Assembly: GCA_945965395.1 (NCBI GenBank)
Contig: CAMFND010000093.1
Coordinates: 1 to 64,000, forward strand
Direction: 5' to 3'
Source: an uncultured Bacteroides sp.
GTDB lineage: Bacteria > Bacteroidota > Bacteroidia > Bacteroidales > Bacteroidaceae
Length of the DNA: 64,000 nucleotides
A program made the translations under genes and the position numbers. The notes beneath the pieces are model-generated. The model did not search any database and had not been told where the DNA came from. It saw only the letters and a program-made list of their open reading frames with translations. Shown one piece after another: positions 39,331-48,205 of the stretch; positions within the stretch are counted from its first letter, which is position 1, and every line of letters begins with the position of its first letter.

Positions 39331-40196
39331 TATTTTTCTAATTTGTGGATAATACGATTATAGATACACTTGGCAATTTTCAATCCGGCTTCTTCACGGC
39401 AACGGGCAAAGCTGGGCCAGTCGTTGAAGTCGATGATGCGGATTTCACCGGTAGCCGATACCACACAGTCGCCTCCGTATACAGGTACATTCAGTACCTC
39501 GGCTGCCTTGTTGGCGTATGCCTGAAGCTGCTTGACATCGAACGGGAAACCTCTCGTGGCTCCGTTGATGGCTTCCAGTCCGAACTTGCTGTGTGACTGT
39601 TCCGTAGGATAGAAGGTATAAAAGAAATCCGTTCCCTGTACCCCGTAGAACTTCACCAGATCTCCCACCAGGTGTTCGTTGACTACTGCCACCGGAATGT
39701 TTCGTTTCCGAAAATCGGCCATCACCACTTCTGCTTCTTCCCGGCATTCCACGTACACCACGTCTTCTTTCACCATGGCATGCGAATTGCCCCGCTTAAT
39801 CCAGCAAGGGAACACGGAAGGAGTAAACTTTTCATCAGTAGAAATAATAAAGCTCCGGGGATGTGGCACTTCATTTGCCACCAGCAACTCCGTCATCTGC
39901 TGACGGACACAGTTGTCAATGCCATACGCAGAGTTCACCACCAGGGCACCCCCGTCTTCCAGTTTTTTCAACCGCTCAATGGTGGCGCGGTCGCGAGCCA
40001 TGTCGAAAATAAACTCACCCTCTATGTTCTGAGCAACAAATTCCTTTTCCGGATAAATTGTTACCTCACACCCCATTCTCTCCAATGCTTCTGCCGCAAG
40101 CCGAAGGATTGCCGCATCATTGTCTACGTGATTCGGGGAATATTCATTACCACGGCTCACACCAATCACCCGAATCTTCTCTCCTCTTTTACACAT
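39330..40196 (-). CDS. ATP-grasp-fold ligase-like protein
   Basis: A 288-residue soluble protein with an ATP-grasp pattern: an N-terminal pre-ATP domain (IRVIGVSRGNEYSPNHVDND), the ATP-binding lysine region FPCWIKRGNSHAMVKEDVV, VVNEHLVGDLVKFYGV, and the C-terminal Mg-binding segment GEIRIIDFNDWPSFARC. ATP-grasp enzymes join a carboxylate to an amine or thiol through an acyl phosphate, so this one could attach an amino acid or similar group to the product of the cluster. It overlaps the transferase gene by one base; no named subfamily is recognised. Confidence 0.82.
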   Translation of the reverse strand: MCKRGEKIRVIGVSRGNEYSPNHVDNDAAILRLAAEALERMGCEVTIYPEKEFVAQNIEGEFIFDMARDRATIERLKKLEDGGALVVNSAYGIDNCVRQQMTELLVANEVPHPRSFIISTDEKFTPSVFPCWIKRGNSHAMVKEDVVYVECREEAEVVMADFRKRNIPVAVVNEHLVGDLVKFYGVQGTDFFYTFYPTEQSHSKFGLEAINGATRGFPFDVKQLQAYANKAAEVLNVPVYGGDCVVSATGEIRIIDFNDWPSFARCREEAGLKIAKCIYNRIIHKLEK

Positions 40197-40258
40197 TCTA
40201 TCTTGTTATTCTTATTTTCTAGATTTTACGCAAAAAATCAATGTTGCTTATTCTGTTT

Positions 40259-40966
40259 TTAATCTTGTCCGTTCAAAAAAGCCTCTGCTTTTACAATGTC
40301 CCCCGCATGGTCCACATCCAAAATTTTTGAGAAAGGATAAGCCTTGAGCCGAAGGCCGTCGGCTACCAGCTGACGCTGAAAATTACGCATGCGCGACATA
40401 CCCTGCGCCATACATTTTTCCAATGTCACGATTGAGTTGGGCGACAGACAATAGATTCCCCCTGAGATGTAACGCGTATCAGACTGCAAAGTATCATAAA
40501 AACCGGTAATATTGCGGTCCTCGTCCGTACCGATATACAACGGTTTTTCGTCGTCGATGTAATCCGTAACGGCCATCATGCCATCCCCTTCAAAAGCCTT
40601 GAAAGCGTCAATAAAGCGTGAAAACTCCTCTTCCCGGAAAATCGTGTCGACCGTAGTCAGGCAGAAACGGTCGTCCTTCAGGTAACGGCTCAGTTCGTAA
40701 AAACTGTGCATGGAGCTGGGTGTAGTCTTGACAATAACCCGCAAAGGCACTTCCAATGTTTTTTCCAGCTTGCTCAGGTGTTCCTTTGTCAAAGCCACCT
40801 CATTGTTGATAATGACCACCACTTCTTCTGCTCCGTTCTTCGCAAAGATGTGAATCAAACGGTCAATCATGGCCATACCGTTCAGTTGCACCAGCGGTTT
40901 GGGCAACTGAACTCCTTCTTGTGCCAGCCGGGAACCTTCCCCGGCTGATATGATTGCAAACTTCAT
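40259..40966 (-). CDS. Nucleotidyltransferase (sugar/alcohol-phosphate cytidylyl- or uridylyltransferase-like)
   Basis: A 235-residue GT-A-fold nucleotidyltransferase. The NTP-binding loop is AIISAGEGSRLAQEG with the lysine of PKPLVQLNG; a metal Asp is in LTTVDTIF, and DVDHAGD near the end supplies the second. It resembles enzymes that activate inositol 1-phosphate, glycerol phosphate or sugar phosphates. Beside a CDP-alcohol transferase, CTP is the likely donor. It ends two bases after the pdxA-side boundary and starts the headgroup block; a 62-base gap separates it from the ATP-grasp gene. Confidence 0.85.
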   Translation of the reverse strand: MKFAIISAGEGSRLAQEGVQLPKPLVQLNGMAMIDRLIHIFAKNGAEEVVVIINNEVALTKEHLSKLEKTLEVPLRVIVKTTPSSMHSFYELSRYLKDDRFCLTTVDTIFREEEFSRFIDAFKAFEGDGMMAVTDYIDDEKPLYIGTDEDRNITGFYDTLQSDTRYISGGIYCLSPNSIVTLEKCMAQGMSRMRNFQRQLVADGLRLKAYPFSKILDVDHAGDIVKAEAFLNGQD

Positions 40967-40967
40967 G

Positions 40968-42062
40968 TTATTCCTCTTCTATACTGTCTAATTTCAGTTT
41001 ATCACTGTCATCTCGTTTCTCATAATACTGCTTGCGCAACGGACGGGCACTGATTTCTTTTTCCCAGGCACGGTTGCGGAACACATCCATGGCCACATAC
41101 ACTGCCTGACGGAAAGAATCTTCCGAAGCAATGCCTTTTCCGGCAATATCGTATGCCGTACCGTGAGCAGGCGAAGTACGTACGATAGGCAGACCGGCAG
41201 TGAAATTCACTCCTTCATCCATGGCCAGTGCCTTGAACGGAGCCAGTCCCTGGTCATGATACATGGCCAGAATACCGTCGAAATGCGTATAATTGCCTGA
41301 GCCCATGAAACCATCGGCAGGATACGGTCCGAAGCACTGCACACCGCGAGCTATCATCTCTTTCATGGCCGGAATAATCACTTCCTGCTCTTCCGTTCCC
41401 AGCAGTCCGTTGTCTCCCGCATGAGGATTCAGTGAGAACACGGCAATACGCGGATTGTCGATGCCGAAATCTTTCTTCAGCGAACGATGGAAAATCTCCA
41501 TCTTTTCCATAATCAGTTCTTTGGTCAGTTCACCGGCAATGTCACGCACGGGTACATGGCCAGTCACCAGTGCCACACGGAAATCACCTTTCAGCAGAAT
41601 CATCAAGGCCTTCTGTCCTTCACCTGCACGTTCTTCAATGTATTCCGTATGTCCCGGAAAATGGAACGCATCCGACTGAATGGTATGCTTGTTGATAGGA
41701 GCTGTCACCAGCACATCAAACAAGCCTTCCCGGTAATCGGCCAAAGCTCTTTCCAGTGCAGCCAGTGCCGCCTTTCCGGCTTCGGGAGTCGGCTTGGTCA
41801 GTTCCACCTTCAATTCCTCTTCCATGCAGTTCACCACGTTCACTCTTCCGTCCTGCACCTCTTCAGCAGAATTTACAATGCTGAAACTGGTCTGTATTTC
41901 CATAGCCTTGCGATGATACGCAGCAACCTTGGGAGAACCGTACACCACCGGTGTACAAAGTTCCAGCATAGTGGGGTCAGAGAAAGTCTTCAATATCACT
42001 TCATAGCCTACCCCGTTTATATCTCCATGAGTGATTCCCACTCTAATTTTACGATTTTCCAT
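40968..42062 (-). CDS. pdxA: 4-hydroxythreonine-4-phosphate dehydrogenase
   Basis: NAD-dependent, metal-requiring enzyme of pyridoxal phosphate synthesis (DXP-dependent route), acting before PdxJ. The 364 residues include IRVGITHGDINGVGYEVIL, the substrate histidine region FHFPGHTEYIE, the metal-binding MYHDQGLAPFK and TSPAHGTAYDIAGKG. The N-terminus is normal at ATG 42062. It lies two bases from both the lipoprotein gene upstream and the nucleotidyltransferase gene downstream, inside the long operon. Confidence 0.95.
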   Translation of the reverse strand: MENRKIRVGITHGDINGVGYEVILKTFSDPTMLELCTPVVYGSPKVAAYHRKAMEIQTSFSIVNSAEEVQDGRVNVVNCMEEELKVELTKPTPEAGKAALAALERALADYREGLFDVLVTAPINKHTIQSDAFHFPGHTEYIEERAGEGQKALMILLKGDFRVALVTGHVPVRDIAGELTKELIMEKMEIFHRSLKKDFGIDNPRIAVFSLNPHAGDNGLLGTEEQEVIIPAMKEMIARGVQCFGPYPADGFMGSGNYTHFDGILAMYHDQGLAPFKALAMDEGVNFTAGLPIVRTSPAHGTAYDIAGKGIASEDSFRQAVYVAMDVFRNRAWEKEISARPLRKQYYEKRDDSDKLKLDSIEEE

Positions 42063-42064
42063 AT

Positions 42065-43129
42065 TTATTGCTTATTCTGTTCAGCTTCTTGTTTGACTTG
42101 TTCTTCCGAAATGGAATTATCTACCGGAATCTCCGACACTTCTTTTTCTGAAGGAAGCTTCAGCGTATACAACGCCGCGTTCAGCTTGCGAATCTGGTCA
42201 CGTTTCAGCTTGCCCGGATTATAGACAAAACCTTCCACCACGATAACCCGTGCATTGTCACGGTCTACCCGCACATGCGATACAAACGGGCCACCCATGG
42301 CATCGTTCTTCATTTCCCACAATCCACGGGCCTCGAATGCATAATCTCCCTTCACGGCAATGTTGCGCGTCTCTACAAAGATAGAATCGGCTGTTTCCAT
42401 GTACATGCCTTCACGCGCACCCGGCAGGTTGACTTTCATCACGGAGTCACGTTTATGAATGAAATACTCTTTGGTAAACGTATCGTGGTCACGGAACGGA
42501 TAGGCATACATCACAAAGTTCAGGTCATTCAAGTTGCTCGAAGCCCACAGGAAATCCTTACCCTGCTTGTAAGACTCCATTTCCACCGGCATCCAGATGT
42601 CGCAATCAAACATGCTCTGTACCTTGGCCGACAGTGTTTCATTGTGTTTTTTCTCCAGCAACTTCACCTGACGGTTCATTTCGGCACGGGTAAAGAAGTC
42701 AATAATCACCTGACCGTTTTTCGAAACATAGTCTGCAAACTCCTTCTGGTTAGGCGCCTGAATGGTCATAATCATCTGCGGAGACGAATAGGCATCACGC
42801 GTATACTTGAATTTAGGCTGCGTATAGATGTCCTGAATATCTACAATAATGATGTTACGGAACAGACGTACCGAACGGTCAAAAAAGTCAGGCCGCACAC
42901 GCGAAATACGGAAAGAGCGTTCAGCCTGAGGCAATCCCGGCACATCCGTGTCCAGCACATGAAACAGTGCACTGTCCGGACTCATCCAGCATTTGTCATC
43001 GGCCACCACCATCACTTCATACGGGCGTCCGCTTGACACCGGAGTAATGATACTCTTCCCTCCGTTACGGCAGGAAGCAAGCGACAGCACCGCCAGGGCC
43101 ATCCCAAGGTAAAATGTCATTCGTTTCAT
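42065..43129 (-). CDS. Lipoprotein of the DUF4837 type
   Basis: About 354 residues from ATG 43129 (MKRMTFYLGM), which begins a lipoprotein signal peptide with lipobox LASC; the track start reads through the upstream gene's end. The mature protein opens with a Ser/Gly linker and SSGRPYEVMVVADDKCW and has repeated alpha/beta segments including RNIIIVDIQDIYTQPKF. It matches my memory of DUF4837, a Bacteroidales lipoprotein family without known function. Conserved linkage to rlmN and pdxA suggests a housekeeping role. Confidence 0.8.
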   Translation of the reverse strand: MKRMTFYLGMALAVLSLASCRNGGKSIITPVSSGRPYEVMVVADDKCWMSPDSALFHVLDTDVPGLPQAERSFRISRVRPDFFDRSVRLFRNIIIVDIQDIYTQPKFKYTRDAYSSPQMIMTIQAPNQKEFADYVSKNGQVIIDFFTRAEMNRQVKLLEKKHNETLSAKVQSMFDCDIWMPVEMESYKQGKDFLWASSNLNDLNFVMYAYPFRDHDTFTKEYFIHKRDSVMKVNLPGAREGMYMETADSIFVETRNIAVKGDYAFEARGLWEMKNDAMGGPFVSHVRVDRDNARVIVVEGFVYNPGKLKRDQIRKLNAALYTLKLPSEKEVSEIPVDNSISEEQVKQEAEQNKQ

Positions 43130-43142
43130 TATGTTTCTTGTA

Positions 43143-44198
43143 TTAAAAGGTTTCACTTTCTTTCTCTTTTTTCTCTGCCTGCTGCTGGGCGGTAGAAAGC
43201 ATGCCGCAAGCTGCAAAAATATCTTCTCCGCGTGAAGCGCGAATGGTAGCGAACAAGCCGTGCTGTGTCAGATAATCACGGAAAGCAATCATCGACTCCA
43301 TATCCGTTCCTTCCAGCTCCACGTTCGGGATGGCATGGAAGCGAATCAGGTTCATACGGCAGTCCAGTCCACGGAGCAGTTTCACCAATTCCTTGGCATA
43401 AATCAGGCTGTCATTCACCCCCTTGAACACAATGTATTCAAAAGACAGGCGGCGCTGCTTGCTGAAATCATACCGGCGAAGTATCTCCACCATCTCGGTA
43501 ATGGAGAAAGCTTTTTCTGCCGGCATCAATTCCCTGCGCTGGGAAGGGAAGGGAGAATGCAGGCTGATGGCCAGATGGCAGTCACTTTCTTCCAGGAAAC
43601 GCTCCAGTCCTTTCCGAAGTCCTACGGTAGAAACCGTGATACGCTTCGGGCTCCATTTGTAGCCATAGTCGGCAGTCAGGATTTCCAAGGCACGCAACAC
43701 TTCGTCCAGGTTGTCAAACGGTTCACCCATGCCCATAAATACCACGTTGGTCAGCGTATCCCGTTCCGGCACAGAATAAATCTGATTCAGAATCTGTGCA
43801 GCTGTCAGGCTGGTCGTGTATCCCTGCTTTCCGGTCATACAGAATTTGCAGTTCATCTTGCATCCCACCTGCGACGACACACACAAAGTAGCCCGGTCGT
43901 CATCGGGAATATATACGGATTCTATGTAATCACCTTCGGGCGTACAAAACAAGTATTTCACCGTTCCGTCTATCGAACGCATCTCATGCACCGGCACACT
44001 GGCTCCCACCTCGTAGTTCTCCATCAGCCGCTCACGGTTTTTGAGCGAAAGGTTTGTCATCTCTTCAATAGAGCCTACTTTCTTGTCGTACAGCCACGAT
44101 GCAATCTGTCCGGCAGTAAATTTAGGCATTCCCAAATCCTGCACAATGTTCTTCAGCTCGCCCAATGTTTTACCTAATAAAGGAGTTTTTTTCGTCAT
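43143..44198 (-). CDS. rlmN: 23S rRNA/tRNA adenine-C2 methyltransferase
   Basis: Radical-SAM enzyme that methylates C2 of A2503 in 23S rRNA and A37 in some tRNAs. The 4Fe-4S motif is CKMNCKFCMTG, with VVFMGMGEPFDN and LAISLHSPFP downstream and a second catalytic cysteine in DIFAACGML. I start at ATG 44198 (MTKKTPLLGKTLGEL), which gives a typical 351 residues; the track start at 44237 would lie almost on the palindrome array. The predicted 5' UTR contains that array. It heads the nine-gene leftward operon. Confidence 0.95.
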   Translation of the reverse strand: MTKKTPLLGKTLGELKNIVQDLGMPKFTAGQIASWLYDKKVGSIEEMTNLSLKNRERLMENYEVGASVPVHEMRSIDGTVKYLFCTPEGDYIESVYIPDDDRATLCVSSQVGCKMNCKFCMTGKQGYTTSLTAAQILNQIYSVPERDTLTNVVFMGMGEPFDNLDEVLRALEILTADYGYKWSPKRITVSTVGLRKGLERFLEESDCHLAISLHSPFPSQRRELMPAEKAFSITEMVEILRRYDFSKQRRLSFEYIVFKGVNDSLIYAKELVKLLRGLDCRMNLIRFHAIPNVELEGTDMESMIAFRDYLTQHGLFATIRASRGEDIFAACGMLSTAQQQAEKKEKESETF

Positions 44199-44241
44199 AA
44201 CGCTCTTTACTTCTTTCTGCCACAGGTTTTTACCCATTCCC

Positions 44242-44327
44242 AGTCCTCCCTTGTCAGGACTGGAGTACTCCCCCGGAAGTACTGGAGTACTGCCAAGGAA
44301 GTACTAGAGTACTTTCGAGGAAGTACT
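44242..44327. repeat. Four-unit palindrome array (three AGTACT units plus one divergent unit), exact 22-bp pitch
   Basis: Three AGTACT-N8-AGTACT units lie at 44264-44283, 44286-44305 and 44308-44327 with two-base spacers. A fourth unit in phase at 44242-44261 has arms AGTCCT and AGGACT, so both arms changed in a matching way and pairing is kept. Symmetry centres are 44251.5, 44273.5, 44295.5 and 44317.5. The unit AGTACTTTCGAGGAAGTACT differs from one in the 21.2-kb array at a single position. The array lies between divergent genes, in the predicted rlmN leader. Confidence 0.93.
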
Positions 44328-44384
44328 GAGACATTCCCGGTTCCTTAAACGAAAGCACTGCGCATATTCCACATATTTAGCGTA

Positions 44385-44392
44385 CAAAGTTA
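44385..44392 (-). promoter_or_regulatory. rlmN operon promoter -7 box
   Basis: CAAAGTTA reads TAACTTTG on the minus strand. If used, transcription starts near 44378 and the array is within the roughly 180-nt leader. Confidence 0.55.
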
Positions 44393-44415
44393 GGGAAAAA
44401 ATAAGATATATTGCC

Positions 44416-44423
44416 TATCTTTG
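44416..44423 (+). promoter_or_regulatory. Promoter -7 box of the glycosyltransferase operon
   Basis: TATCTTTG matches TAnnTTTG. Transcription would start near 44430, which favours ATG 44445 over the nearly leaderless ATG 44433. Confidence 0.65.
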
Positions 44424-44444
44424 TACGTATAAATGCATAAAAAT

Positions 44445-46877
44445 ATGAATAACCAAGTAACTTGCTTCCTTTTATACGGAAGTGATAACCAGCAGAATAA
44501 AACTATCAAAGGACTGACGGAGAGTTCCCGAACAGACCAGATATTCCTACTAACTGACCATCCGGAGAACAAAGACATTCCCACGGAGAAATGCCATTTT
44601 CTTCCCTCTTTCTCCTTCCAGCATACCGAAGGCATCCGGCAGATGCTTGCCCTCACCCGCACCCCCTATCTCCTTATTTATACCAAGCCCCACACATTAG
44701 ACATGGGCTACATGGCACTGGAACGCATGTGCGACTATTTAGCCGCACCAGAGTCGGGCATGGTCTATGCCGACCATTATCAGGTGACAGAGGGAGTACG
44801 AAAGCCTCATCCGGTCATCGACTACCAGCCGGGAAGCGTGCGCGATGACTTTGACTTCGGTTCGGTGCTGCTCTTTAAGACGGCTGCCCTGCAGAAAGCG
44901 TTCGACACCATCACCCACCAGCCCGAATACCAGTATTCTGCCTTGTATGCCGTGCGGCTGGCACTTTCACAGAAATACGAACTGACGCACATACGTGAGT
45001 TCCTTTATACCGAAATTGAAGAAGACACCCGCCTGTCGGGCGAAAAACAGTTTGACTACGTGGACCCGCGCAACCGGAGCGTACAACTGGAACGGGAAAC
45101 AGCATTTACTTATTACCTGAAGAACATTCATGCCTTCCTGCCTCCGGTGGAGCGCGAAATCGATTTGTCGGAAGGCGAATTTGCATACGAAGCTTCGGTC
45201 ATCATCCCCGTGCGTAACCGCATCCGTACCATTGCCGACGCCATTGAATCGGTACTGAAGCAGAAAACAGACTTCCTGTTCAACCTGATTGTCATCGACA
45301 ACCATTCTACCGACGGCACCACGGAGTGCATTGACCAATACGCCGGAAACGAGAAAGTGATTCATCTCATTCCCGAACGTGACGATTTGGGCATCGGCGG
45401 ATGCTGGAGCCTGGGTGTGCATCACCCTCTCTGCGGACGCTTTGCCGTACAGCTCGACAGCGACGACCTGTACAGCAGTCCGTCTACCCTCCAGACCATT
45501 GTCGAGAAGTTCCGCCGGGAGCGCTGCGCCATGGTCATCGGCTCTTACCGCATGACCAACTTCCAACTGGAAACATTACCGCCGGGCGTCATCGACCACA
45601 AGGAATGGACCGATACCAACGGACACAACAACGCCCTCCGCATCAACGGACTGGGTGCCCCGCGGGCCTTCTTCACGCCGCTGCTGCGGAAAATCCGTGT
45701 GCCGAACACCAGTTACGGCGAAGATTACGCGTTAGGATTGGCTTTCTCCCGAGAATACCGCATCGGACGTATCTACGACGTACTTTATTTGTGCCGTCGC
45801 TGGGAAGGCAATTCCGACGCGGCACTGAGCATCGAGAAACAGAACCAGAACAACAGCTACAAGGACAGCCTGCGTACCCTGGAAATACGGAAACGCCAGG
45901 CCCTGCTCCGTCACCCTCTTTCATGGGAAGATGCAGCCCCTGCGGCTTCTGCCGAAACCTTTATCCGTCACCAGCTCGACACGTGGCCACTGGCCCGCAA
46001 AAACCACGAAGCACTGGCGCACGTACAGACCCGCACACTTTCACTCGGGACGAACGACATCACTGTGCAGTTCAATCCGGCACGCGCCGTTTCCACCTGT
46101 GCCAAAGTAGATAAGGCTTCCATTGCTGCCCGCCCCTGCTTCCTCTGTCTGAGCCACAAGCCGGAAGAGCAAGAGTCTGTCCGCATCCAGCTGGACGAAC
46201 CTTTCAGCCTGCGACTGAATCCTTACCCCATTCTGCCGGGACACCTCACCATCTCCACGGAAAGTCACCAGTGGCAGACATTAGCCGACAAGACTTCGCG
46301 CCGGTTGCCCGAACGCTTGGTCGACTGGCTGGAGAAGCACTTTGCCAGCGGCTACACCGTGTTCTACAACGGAGCCAAATGCGGTGCTTCTGCCCCCGAC
46401 CACTTCCATTTCCAAGCCGTACGCCAGGAAGATGTGCCCCTCATCCGCCAATGGGAAAAACTGATGAGCACTGCGGTAGAAAAAGGGTTCGAACCCCTCT
46501 CCGACGCCAAGTCCTGCATTGCCTACGACATCGAAGGATACTTCTGTCCGATACGGGCCTTCATCACCCAGGGAGGACTGGCCACTGGTGTACGGCTGAT
46601 TGACAGCTACTTGCACAGCCTGCCCCTGCACGAAGGAGAAACCGAGCCACGCTATAACCTCTTTGCCTGGAACGACCCGCGCTACGGATTTGTCACCGTC
46701 TACATCCCGCGCACAGCCCATCGTCCACAGTGCTACACTGCCGAAGGCGACGCACAGCTGATAGTCAGTCCCGGTGCCCTCGATATGGCCGGCATCCTTG
46801 TGACGGCCCGCAAAGAAGATTTTCAAAAACTGGACGCTGACACGCTCCGCCAAATCTACCACGAAGTAACACATTAA
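44445..46877 (+). CDS. Glycosyltransferase fused to a HIT-like (DUF4922-type) domain
   Basis: An 810-residue cytoplasmic fusion. Residues 1-200 look like a degenerate GT-A half ([10 protein letters not shown]). Residues about 249-480 are a GT2 domain with [30 protein letters not shown] and the metal motif LDSDD. From about 490 to the end runs a HIT/Ap4A-phosphorylase-like domain with CFLCL (possible zinc ligands) and the signature APDHFHFQA near residue 652, as in GalT and GDP-hexose phosphorylases. Together these suggest making or breaking a nucleotide sugar and using it. The SpoIID gene follows after five bases. Confidence 0.82.
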   Translation: MNNQVTCFLLYGSDNQQNKTIKGLTESSRTDQIFLLTDHPENKDIPTEKCHFLPSFSFQHTEGIRQMLALTRTPYLLIYTKPHTLDMGYMALERMCDYLAAPESGMVYADHYQVTEGVRKPHPVIDYQPGSVRDDFDFGSVLLFKTAALQKAFDTITHQPEYQYSALYAVRLALSQKYELTHIREFLYTEIEEDTRLSGEKQFDYVDPRNRSVQLERETAFTYYLKNIHAFLPPVEREIDLSEGEFAYEASVIIPVRNRIRTIADAIESVLKQKTDFLFNLIVIDNHSTDGTTECIDQYAGNEKVIHLIPERDDLGIGGCWSLGVHHPLCGRFAVQLDSDDLYSSPSTLQTIVEKFRRERCAMVIGSYRMTNFQLETLPPGVIDHKEWTDTNGHNNALRINGLGAPRAFFTPLLRKIRVPNTSYGEDYALGLAFSREYRIGRIYDVLYLCRRWEGNSDAALSIEKQNQNNSYKDSLRTLEIRKRQALLRHPLSWEDAAPAASAETFIRHQLDTWPLARKNHEALAHVQTRTLSLGTNDITVQFNPARAVSTCAKVDKASIAARPCFLCLSHKPEEQESVRIQLDEPFSLRLNPYPILPGHLTISTESHQWQTLADKTSRRLPERLVDWLEKHFASGYTVFYNGAKCGASAPDHFHFQAVRQEDVPLIRQWEKLMSTAVEKGFEPLSDAKSCIAYDIEGYFCPIRAFITQGGLATGVRLIDSYLHSLPLHEGETEPRYNLFAWNDPRYGFVTVYIPRTAHRPQCYTAEGDAQLIVSPGALDMAGILVTARKEDFQKLDADTLRQIYHEVTH

Positions 46878-46882
46878 GCATC

Positions 46883-48193
46883 ATGAAAGAACCTGAAATT
46901 AACGTGGGCATCGTCAATGCCCTTGAAATAGCCTTTACACTCAATGCCAAGTTTCTGGCCAAAGGAGAAACCGTATCGGGCAAGCAACGCGTATCCTTCG
47001 ACGAAGGAGGAATTTCCTGGAACGGCAACGTGTACCGGGAACTGACCTTCACCCCGTTGGAAGACGATGCCTCCTTCTCGCTCGAAGACGTAACCATTGG
47101 TATCAATTTCCACTGGGAACGTCAGGAAACACAGACCTTCCTCGGCACCCTGCGTCTGGTGGTCGACGAAGGAAAGATTACCGCCATCAACCAGGTGCCG
47201 GCAGAAGACTACCTGACCAGCGTCATCTCGTCCGAGATGAACGCCACCTCTTCCCTGGAGTTCCTGAAAGCCCATGCCGTCATCTCACGAAGCTGGCTTT
47301 TAGCACAGATTGAAAAGCGGAAAGCCCTCAGCAAACAAGGCAGCAACTTCTTTCCCTTCCTCAAGACCGAAACAGAATACATCCGCTGGTACGACCGCGA
47401 AGACCATACCATCTTCGACGTATGTGCCGACGACCATTGCCAGCGCTATCAGGGCATTACCCGTACCTCCAACCAGAGTGTAGTGGAGGCCGTGAAGGAA
47501 ACACGCGGCCAGGTGCTCATGCACAAGCATGCCATCTGCGACGCCCGTTTCTCGAAGTGCTGCGGCGGAGTGACCGAAGAGTTCAACTACTGCTGGGAGG
47601 ACAAGCATTATCCTTACCTCAGTGCCGTGCGCGACTTGGACACGGATGCCCCCCTGCCCGACCTCACCCAAGAGGAAGAAGCCGAACGATGGATACGCCA
47701 GCGTCCGGAATCTTTCTGCCACACCACCGACCCGAAAATCCTTTCACAGATACTCAACAACTACGACCAAGAGACACACGATTTCTACCGCTGGAAGGTG
47801 AGATATACACAAGCCGAACTGGCCGAACTGATTGCCACGCATACCAAGAGCGACTACGGAGAGATACTCGACCTTATCCCCGTAGAGCGTGGAAAATCGG
47901 GACGTATCAGCCGCCTGAAAATTGTAGGAACCCTGAAAACAATGACCATCGGAAAGGAACTGGAAATACGCCGCACCCTCTCTCTCACCCACCTGTTCAG
48001 CTCGGCATTCGTGGTCGACAAGGGACCGCAAATGAACGGAGTGCCCGAATGGTTCGAACTGACCGGTGCCGGATGGGGGCACGGTGTGGGACTCTGTCAA
48101 ATCGGGGCTGCCGTGATGGGCGAAAAAGGATATTCCTACGACCAGATTCTGCTGCATTACTACCGGGGAGCTGAAATCCGTAAGTTATACTAA
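46883..48193 (+). CDS. SpoIID/LytB-domain protein without a signal peptide
   Basis: A 436-residue SpoIID-domain protein; the family contains glycan-strand lytic transglycosylases. The catalytic-glutamate segment is VISSEMNATSSLEFLKAHAV (QAVAARTY region altered to HAVISRSW), and the C-terminal motif is GWGHGVGLCQIGA. The middle has a cysteine pair (FSKCCGGVTEEF). The N-terminus, MKEPEINVGIVNALEIAF, is hydrophilic and no export signal is present, so a cytoplasmic location is predicted. It lies between the HIT fusion and an AmpG-like carrier. Confidence 0.88.
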   Translation: MKEPEINVGIVNALEIAFTLNAKFLAKGETVSGKQRVSFDEGGISWNGNVYRELTFTPLEDDASFSLEDVTIGINFHWERQETQTFLGTLRLVVDEGKITAINQVPAEDYLTSVISSEMNATSSLEFLKAHAVISRSWLLAQIEKRKALSKQGSNFFPFLKTETEYIRWYDREDHTIFDVCADDHCQRYQGITRTSNQSVVEAVKETRGQVLMHKHAICDARFSKCCGGVTEEFNYCWEDKHYPYLSAVRDLDTDAPLPDLTQEEEAERWIRQRPESFCHTTDPKILSQILNNYDQETHDFYRWKVRYTQAELAELIATHTKSDYGEILDLIPVERGKSGRISRLKIVGTLKTMTIGKELEIRRTLSLTHLFSSAFVVDKGPQMNGVPEWFELTGAGWGHGVGLCQIGAAVMGEKGYSYDQILLHYYRGAEIRKLY

Positions 48194-48205
48194 AAACGAA
48201 CGACT

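Noticed and set aside
36661-44198. The headgroup-type operon as the known Bacteroides inositol-lipid cluster.
   Set aside because: That pathway needs an inositol-phosphate synthase, which is not found here, and the gene set differs. Only a general headgroup role is proposed.
45401-46114. A 237-codon plus-strand ORF overlapping the glycosyltransferase gene in another frame.
   Set aside because: It is Arg/Pro-rich, typical of an off-frame reading of GC-richer coding DNA.
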